DNA of 64,000 bases from Bacteroidota bacterium (GTDB lineage: Bacteria; Bacteroidota; Bacteroidia; Chitinophagales; Chitinophagaceae): assembly GCA_016868585.1 (NCBI GenBank), contig VGGR01000003.1:62001-126000 (forward strand), given 5' to 3'. The notes beneath the pieces are model-generated. The model saw nothing but the letters and a program-made list of their open reading frames with translations. It was not told the origin of the DNA and did no database searches. This document shows positions 59,381 to 64,000 of this stretch, piece by piece; the stretch's first letter is position 1; the number at the start of each line of letters is the position of its first letter. Both the position numbers and the translations under genes were made by a program.

Positions 59381-59414
59381 AAAAAAGTCCCGCTGTATTC
59401 GGCGGGACTTTTTT
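59381..59414. terminator. Bidirectional intrinsic terminator between convergent genes
   Basis: AAAAAAGTCCCGC (59381-59393) tgtattcg GCGGGACTTTTTT (59402-59414): 13-bp perfect arms with A/T tracts. Confidence 0.9.
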
Positions 59415-59428
59415 GTGAGATCGTTTTT

Positions 59429-60979
59429 TTATCGGGGGGGGATCTCCAATTTCAAATCTCTTTTCAGCATTTCATTTCGGTTGGCTATTTCCCAAGCCGT
59501 ATAATACACAAACTGTGCACGCTTGGCCATAAGCGGATAATTTATTTTGTCAGGTGTATCCGTGGGTTTGTGGTAATCAGCATGTACACCATTGAAATAG
59601 AAAATAACGGGCACTCCTTTATCGGCAAAATTGTAGTGGTCACTTCGGTAATAAAAACGATTGGGATCATTCGGGTCATTGAAACGCCTGTCTAGTTTCA
59701 TTCCTGAATAAGTGGAGTTCACTTGATCCGTAATAGGAGCCAGATCAGTACTCAGTTTGTCATCACCGATAATGTACACGTAATTCAAGGAATCCTTATC
59801 CTTTAGGTAATCGCTACCGATACGACCAATCATATCAATGTTCAAATCAACAGTGGTTTTATCCAACGGAAATACGGGATGCTCTGTGTAGTAACGGCTT
59901 CCCCATAATCCTTTTTCTTCTCCACTCACTGTCATAAACAATATACTTCTACGAGGCCCTTTTCCTTCTTTCTTGGCTAATGCAAAAGCTTCTGCTAATT
60001 CTAAAATACCCGTGGTGCCGCTTCCATCGTCGTCTGCTCCATAGTAAATAGTGCCATCTGCTTTCATACCCACGTGATCGTAATGCGCAGTGATTACTAC
60101 ATATTCATCCTTCTTATCGGTTCCTTCCAGGACGCCCAATACGTTAGCGACTTCTGTTTTTACTGTTTCTCTGGCGTATTGCAACACCACTTCAGCTTTA
60201 ACTGTTTTTGCAGCGACTTCTCCTTTTTTGATTCGATCCAATAATCCGGCTGTTTCTGTTTGCAATAATGCCGCTGCATTTTCTGCGGCTATATAAAAAC
60301 CAAACACCGGTTGAGTGACTCGGAACCCATTCATACTCCAGCTGGGGCTTCTGATAGCGCCGGATCGACGAGGAAAATTAGATTGAATAATCAATACAGC
60401 TGCTGCGCCTCGGCCCATGGCCGACATTAATTTTCCATTGAGAGAACCCGGGGCATTCATTGAACGAACGTTTTCTGCCGCTGGTTTGTAATCAGCGGGA
60501 GTGCCATCGGCAATGAGCACCAATTTCCCGGCAACATTTACGTCTTTATAATCATTACGTATCTCTCCGTCAACAATGCCAAAGCCCGCAAATACAATCT
60601 CAGCAAAACGCATTCCGGCACTATAATTAGTGGGGAAGGGGGCAAACTGTTCTCCCATTTTTAAAGCATTGCCGTTGATTGTTAAGGAAGCTTGTGTCAT
60701 AGAGTCCTTATAGAGCGGGTAGTACTGTCTGTAACTCCCGTTGTTTCCTGCCACTAATCCCAATGAACGAAAATGATTTTCGATATAACTGGCAGCTTTT
60801 TCAAGTCCGGGCGAAGGAGTATCTCTTCCTTCCATCTCAGCACCTGCAATGATGTACAAATGTCGTTGCAGGTCTGCAGCAGTGATAGTTGAGGCAGCCT
60901 TTATTACCAACTTGTCTTTTTGCTGTGCCAGCAAGCCCAGAGGGGCTAACAGGAGTAAAAACGAGGTTAATTTATGCAT
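59429..60979 (-). CDS. M28-type zinc aminopeptidase, secreted
   Basis: VVITAHYDHVGMK, YYGADDDGSGTTGILELAEAF, FMTVSGEEKGLWGS, YRSDHYNFADKGVPVIFYFNG. ATG 60979 (MHKLTSFLLLLAPLGLLAQQ) preferred over ORF-track 61174. Confidence 0.93.
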   Translation of the reverse strand: MHKLTSFLLLLAPLGLLAQQKDKLVIKAASTITAADLQRHLYIIAGAEMEGRDTPSPGLEKAASYIENHFRSLGLVAGNNGSYRQYYPLYKDSMTQASLTINGNALKMGEQFAPFPTNYSAGMRFAEIVFAGFGIVDGEIRNDYKDVNVAGKLVLIADGTPADYKPAAENVRSMNAPGSLNGKLMSAMGRGAAAVLIIQSNFPRRSGAIRSPSWSMNGFRVTQPVFGFYIAAENAAALLQTETAGLLDRIKKGEVAAKTVKAEVVLQYARETVKTEVANVLGVLEGTDKKDEYVVITAHYDHVGMKADGTIYYGADDDGSGTTGILELAEAFALAKKEGKGPRRSILFMTVSGEEKGLWGSRYYTEHPVFPLDKTTVDLNIDMIGRIGSDYLKDKDSLNYVYIIGDDKLSTDLAPITDQVNSTYSGMKLDRRFNDPNDPNRFYYRSDHYNFADKGVPVIFYFNGVHADYHKPTDTPDKINYPLMAKRAQFVYYTAWEIANRNEMLKRDLKLEIPPR

Positions 60980-61053
60980 AGCGGGATGATTGGGAAAAAT
61001 AAAAATACTATCAATTGTTAATTTGCCCCGGTAATTGGGTTGAGCGGCTAACC

Positions 61054-61509
61054 TTAGTGGCAAGCGATCTTCTGAACCCGGTTTTCGTGCCGACCGCCCT
61101 CGAAGGGCGTTTCCAGAAATGCCACAAGCATTACTATAGCTACCTCGATCAATACAAAGCGGGCTGGCAAACAAAGCACATTGGCGTTATTGTGGGAGCG
61201 GGCAAGTTGGGCTAATTCTTTTTCCCAGCAAAGTGCGGCACGTATACCCGTATGTTTATTAGCCGTGATGGCAACTCCATTTCCGCTACCACAAATCAAC
61301 ACGCCACAGGCTGCTCTTCCACTCTCTACAGCTTGTGCAACAGGATGTGCAAAATCAGGATAATCAACTGAAGCTTCACTAAACGGTCCCAGATCAAGTA
61401 CGGGAATTCCTTTTTTTTCCAAGAAAGCAATTAATTGAGCTTTGTAACTAAAGCCAGCATGATCACCTCCAAATGCAACAGGCAACCGCAGATTAAAGGG
61501 GCTATTCAT
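61054..61509 (-). CDS. rpiB: Ribose-5-phosphate isomerase B
   Basis: VAFGGDHAGFSYK, VDYPDFAHPVAQAV, GVLICGSGNGVAITANKHTGIRAALCW, SHNNANVLCLPARF. Confidence 0.94.
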   Translation of the reverse strand: MNSPFNLRLPVAFGGDHAGFSYKAQLIAFLEKKGIPVLDLGPFSEASVDYPDFAHPVAQAVESGRAACGVLICGSGNGVAITANKHTGIRAALCWEKELAQLARSHNNANVLCLPARFVLIEVAIVMLVAFLETPFEGGRHENRVQKIACH

Positions 61510-61518
61510 AAATAAAAA

Positions 61519-62373
61519 TTAACTCCACGCTGCTGCACGCTCTTTTTCTTGCCGTTTGTTAATACGCGATGCAATAATAATACTGGCTTCAAAGAGTAAG
61601 TAAAGTGGAATGGTTACTAGGGTTAAGCTAAAAAGATCGGTAGAAGGAGTAATCATGGCAGCAGCTATTAGAATAATGACAAATGCGTGCCGACGATATT
61701 GTCTTAAGAAGCGTGCCGAAACAATTCCAATTCTGGTAAGCAAGCTCATGAGTAGCGGAAGTTGAAACAGCAGCCCAATACCAAATGTTGTATAGATGAG
61801 ATTTTCTAAATAATCTGAAAAGGAAGGCATGATCTGAATCTGCTCACTCAATTTATAGTTGAAATAAAAGTTGACCATAAAAGGAGTAAGGATATAGTAG
61901 CCGAACAGCACCCCGGTAAAAAATAGTAGAGATACCCAAAAAATTACACCTCGGGTTTTTTTAAGCTCTTTAGGCGAAAGTGCAGGTTTGATAAAACGCC
62001 AAAATTCCCAGAATACATAAGGAAAGGCCAGGATCAATCCTCCAATGAAAGAAAGTATAAATGAGGCAATGAATTGTCCGGTCATGGTTGTTTCCAAAAA
62101 CGTTATTTCCGCTTGTTTGAAACAGAGTGTGTCCCCGATTCCCAGTTGGTTCCCAATTTTGCAGAGCCATACCACAGAAATAAAATCGGCTTTGGTGGGG
62201 CCAAATAATAATTGGTCTACTACAAAGTCGGAGTAAATAAAAGTAAAAATGGCAGCAATCATCACGGCAATCACTGAGCGGATAATGTGCCATCTCAGTT
62301 CTTCCAGGTGATCGATAAATGTCATTTCACCGGTAGCAGGTTTTCTGTTATTTAGGAAATCAAATAGGGACAT
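61519..62373 (-). CDS. tatC: Sec-independent translocase TatC
   Basis: EMTFIDHLEELRWHIIRSVIAV, FPYVFWEFWRFIKPALSPKELKKTRG, MITPSTDLFSLTLVTIPLYLLFE. Confidence 0.95.
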   Translation of the reverse strand: MSLFDFLNNRKPATGEMTFIDHLEELRWHIIRSVIAVMIAAIFTFIYSDFVVDQLLFGPTKADFISVVWLCKIGNQLGIGDTLCFKQAEITFLETTMTGQFIASFILSFIGGLILAFPYVFWEFWRFIKPALSPKELKKTRGVIFWVSLLFFTGVLFGYYILTPFMVNFYFNYKLSEQIQIMPSFSDYLENLIYTTFGIGLLFQLPLLMSLLTRIGIVSARFLRQYRRHAFVIILIAAAMITPSTDLFSLTLVTIPLYLLFEASIIIASRINKRQEKERAAAWS

Positions 62374-62389
62374 ACCAACAAATCTGATG

Positions 62390-62419
62390 CAAAGATAAGG
62401 TCCGGGAGGGTTTTCTCAA
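62390..62419 (-). promoter_or_regulatory. tatC promoter: TTG-N19-TATCTTTG on the minus strand
   Basis: Plus-strand CAAAGATA 62390-62397 and CAA 62417-62419, 16 nt upstream of the tatC ATG. Confidence 0.5.
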
Positions 62420-63666
62420 CGATGTAATCGATGCAATTGAACTGTTTCAATTCTTGTATCGGATACATGCAGGATCTCAAATTCGTAATCTGCAATGATG
62501 ATACGTTCTTTTTGAGTAGGAATGGTTTCGTGATAATCGATAATATAGCCAGACAGTGTTTCCGCTTCTTCTCCAGGGAATTCCAGCCCATATTTCTCAT
62601 GCAAATAATCTAACTCTAAACGCCCCGACAGCATAAAGTCTCCGTTTTCCAGCATGCGTTCCATTAACTCTTCCGTATCATATTCATCTTGGATTTCGCC
62701 AAACAGTTCTTCCAACACATCTTCCATGGTTACAATTCCGGCCGTTCCCCCAAACTCATCTACTACCCAGGCAATACTTTTTCGTTCCCGACTAAACTTT
62801 CCAATCAAGTCAGAGGCGCTCATACTTTCAGGAACTGCAGGAATAGGATGAAGTATGTCCACAATTTGTTTAGGATTTGCAAAGAGGTCAAGTTGGTGTA
62901 CATATCCGATGATCCGATCAATATTACCTTCATAGACAACCAACTTGCTAAGTTTTGTATCAATAAATGTTTGTTGTAACTGTTTTAGGGGAAACTGACT
63001 GTCTATGCCAACTACTTCCTTTCTGGGAACCAAACATTGTCTAACGCGTATTTTAGGTAGTTCTTGTGCATTTTCCATCAACTGAACACTACGTTCATTT
63101 TTCTCTTCAGCCACAGCTTCAAATAAACTTTTAAGGCCTGCCCGGTGCAAGGAATCTTTTTGAGGATGCAAGCGCACATTGAATACATTTTCCAGCACCC
63201 ATTCAGCAACATCCATCAGTGCGGTGGCAATCGGGTAGAATAGCCGATAAAACAATTGTATAACAGGGGCGATCCGTAGAAGAAAGGTGGTGCTATTTGC
63301 CCGAAAAAGAGCACGCGGAAAAAATTCACCCCCTATCATCACAATCAACGTTGCAATAATGATTTCTGTCAATAATCTAAACAGGTCAGATCCAAATTGA
63401 AATCGCTGCCAAAATAATTGCATCACATCACTGAGCTGTAAACTGAGCAGCACTAAAAAAAGAATAAAGCCAAGTTGTGTAGTTCCTAAAAATCGATCAG
63501 GGGTTTCAAAAAAATTACCAACAATCTTTGCGGCTTGTTCTTGCTTTTTTCTTTTGGTCTCAAGGCTTAACCGATTGGCGCTGTAAAAAGCCATTTCAAT
63601 ACCTGCAAAAAAGCCCATTAGCAACAGGGTAGCGACAAACAGTAAGAGTGTATCCCAGGCAATCAT
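62416..63666 (-). CDS. CNNM/CorC-HlyC family CBS-domain membrane protein (GldE-like)
   Basis: FFAGIEMAFYSANRLSLETKRK, RVRQCLVPRKEVVGIDSQFPLKQL, IAWVVDEFGGTAGIVTMEDVLEELFGEIQDEYD. Confidence 0.88.
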   Translation of the reverse strand: MIAWDTLLLFVATLLLMGFFAGIEMAFYSANRLSLETKRKKQEQAAKIVGNFFETPDRFLGTTQLGFILFLVLLSLQLSDVMQLFWQRFQFGSDLFRLLTEIIIATLIVMIGGEFFPRALFRANSTTFLLRIAPVIQLFYRLFYPIATALMDVAEWVLENVFNVRLHPQKDSLHRAGLKSLFEAVAEEKNERSVQLMENAQELPKIRVRQCLVPRKEVVGIDSQFPLKQLQQTFIDTKLSKLVVYEGNIDRIIGYVHQLDLFANPKQIVDILHPIPAVPESMSASDLIGKFSRERKSIAWVVDEFGGTAGIVTMEDVLEELFGEIQDEYDTEELMERMLENGDFMLSGRLELDYLHEKYGLEFPGEEAETLSGYIIDYHETIPTQKERIIIADYEFEILHVSDTRIETVQLHRLHR

Positions 63667-63667
63667 A

Positions 63668-64000
63668 TTACGCTAAATAGGCAGCCACCAGTCTTGCTAC
63701 TTCTTCACAAGCCTTATTCAGCTGATCATTGATGATAATATAGTCAAATTGATGGCTACAACTCCTCTCTAAAGAGGCTTTGTCTAACCGCGTTTGTAAA
63801 CTTGCTGCTGTTTCCGTTCCTCTTGCCTCCAATCTTTTCTTAAGTTCATCCAGCGAAGAAGATTGAATAAAAAGGCAGAGACTTTGCGGATAATTTTCTT
63901 TCACACGCAATCCTCCCTTAACATCAATATCCAATAGGGGAACTTTTTTATCAGCCCAAATTCGGGTTAATTCACTTCGTAAGGTCCCGTAGTATTTTCC
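63668..64000 (-). CDS. gmk: Guanylate kinase (N-terminus beyond window edge)
   Basis: Reverse-strand reading GKYYGTLRSELTRIWADKKVPLLDIDVKGGLRVKENYPQSLCLFIQSSSLDELKKRLEARGTETAASLQTRL, open to base 64000. Confidence 0.93.
   Translation of the reverse strand, partial: GKYYGTLRSELTRIWADKKVPLLDIDVKGGLRVKENYPQSLCLFIQSSSLDELKKRLEARGTETAASLQTRLDKASLERSCSHQFDYIIINDQLNKACEEVARLVAAYLA

Noticed and set aside
60980-61174. N-terminal extension of the M28 peptidase ORF overlapping rpiB
   Set aside because: The signal peptide begins at ATG 60979; the upstream stretch is rpiB 3' coding DNA in another frame, not a real overlap or fusion.
1-64000. CRISPR arrays, prophage, transposons, rRNA/tRNA genes, defence systems
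   Set aside because: Looked for direct repeats, integrases/transposases, tRNA-like gaps and defence domains; none seen. Intergenic gaps are short and flanked by housekeeping genes.

Overview
The window is an ordinary-looking chromosomal segment of a Bacteroidota genome. A Chitinophagaceae-like origin is suggested by protein flavour, gene content and TAnnTTTG promoter boxes. It is almost fully coding. I see no CRISPR array, phage, transposase, rRNA or tRNA. The centrepiece (about 13.7-29.4 kb) is a contiguous respiratory locus: alternative complex III (actABCDEF), then an A-type cytochrome c oxidase (coxII, coxI, ctaB, two consecutive coxIII-type genes, coxIV-like), then SCO and DUF420 genes. 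Heme A synthase lies about 7 kb downstream. Flanking genes are mostly housekeeping: recQ (partial), kdsD, manC, mqnC, an M16 peptidase pair, a fused E1 dehydrogenase, purN, trmB, an Atl-like MGMT homologue, a marR/acyl-CoA dehydrogenase pair, an orphan korB, rnhB, fabH, typA, meaB, glycosyltransferases including an N-terminally truncated remnant, coaX, lptC, lysS, metB-like, a deoxyhypusine-synthase-like gene, rpiB, tatC, a gldE/CorC-like gene and gmk (partial). I found no convincing wholly new system. The best second looks are the DHS-like protein that keeps the catalytic-lysine motif, His-rich termini on several respiratory subunits, an extra heme domain fused to ActA, nested inverted repeats upstream of the act operon, a MarR operator-like palindrome, the GT2 remnant and several start-codon oddities. 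All calls come from reading the sequence and supplied ORFs; no database search was run.
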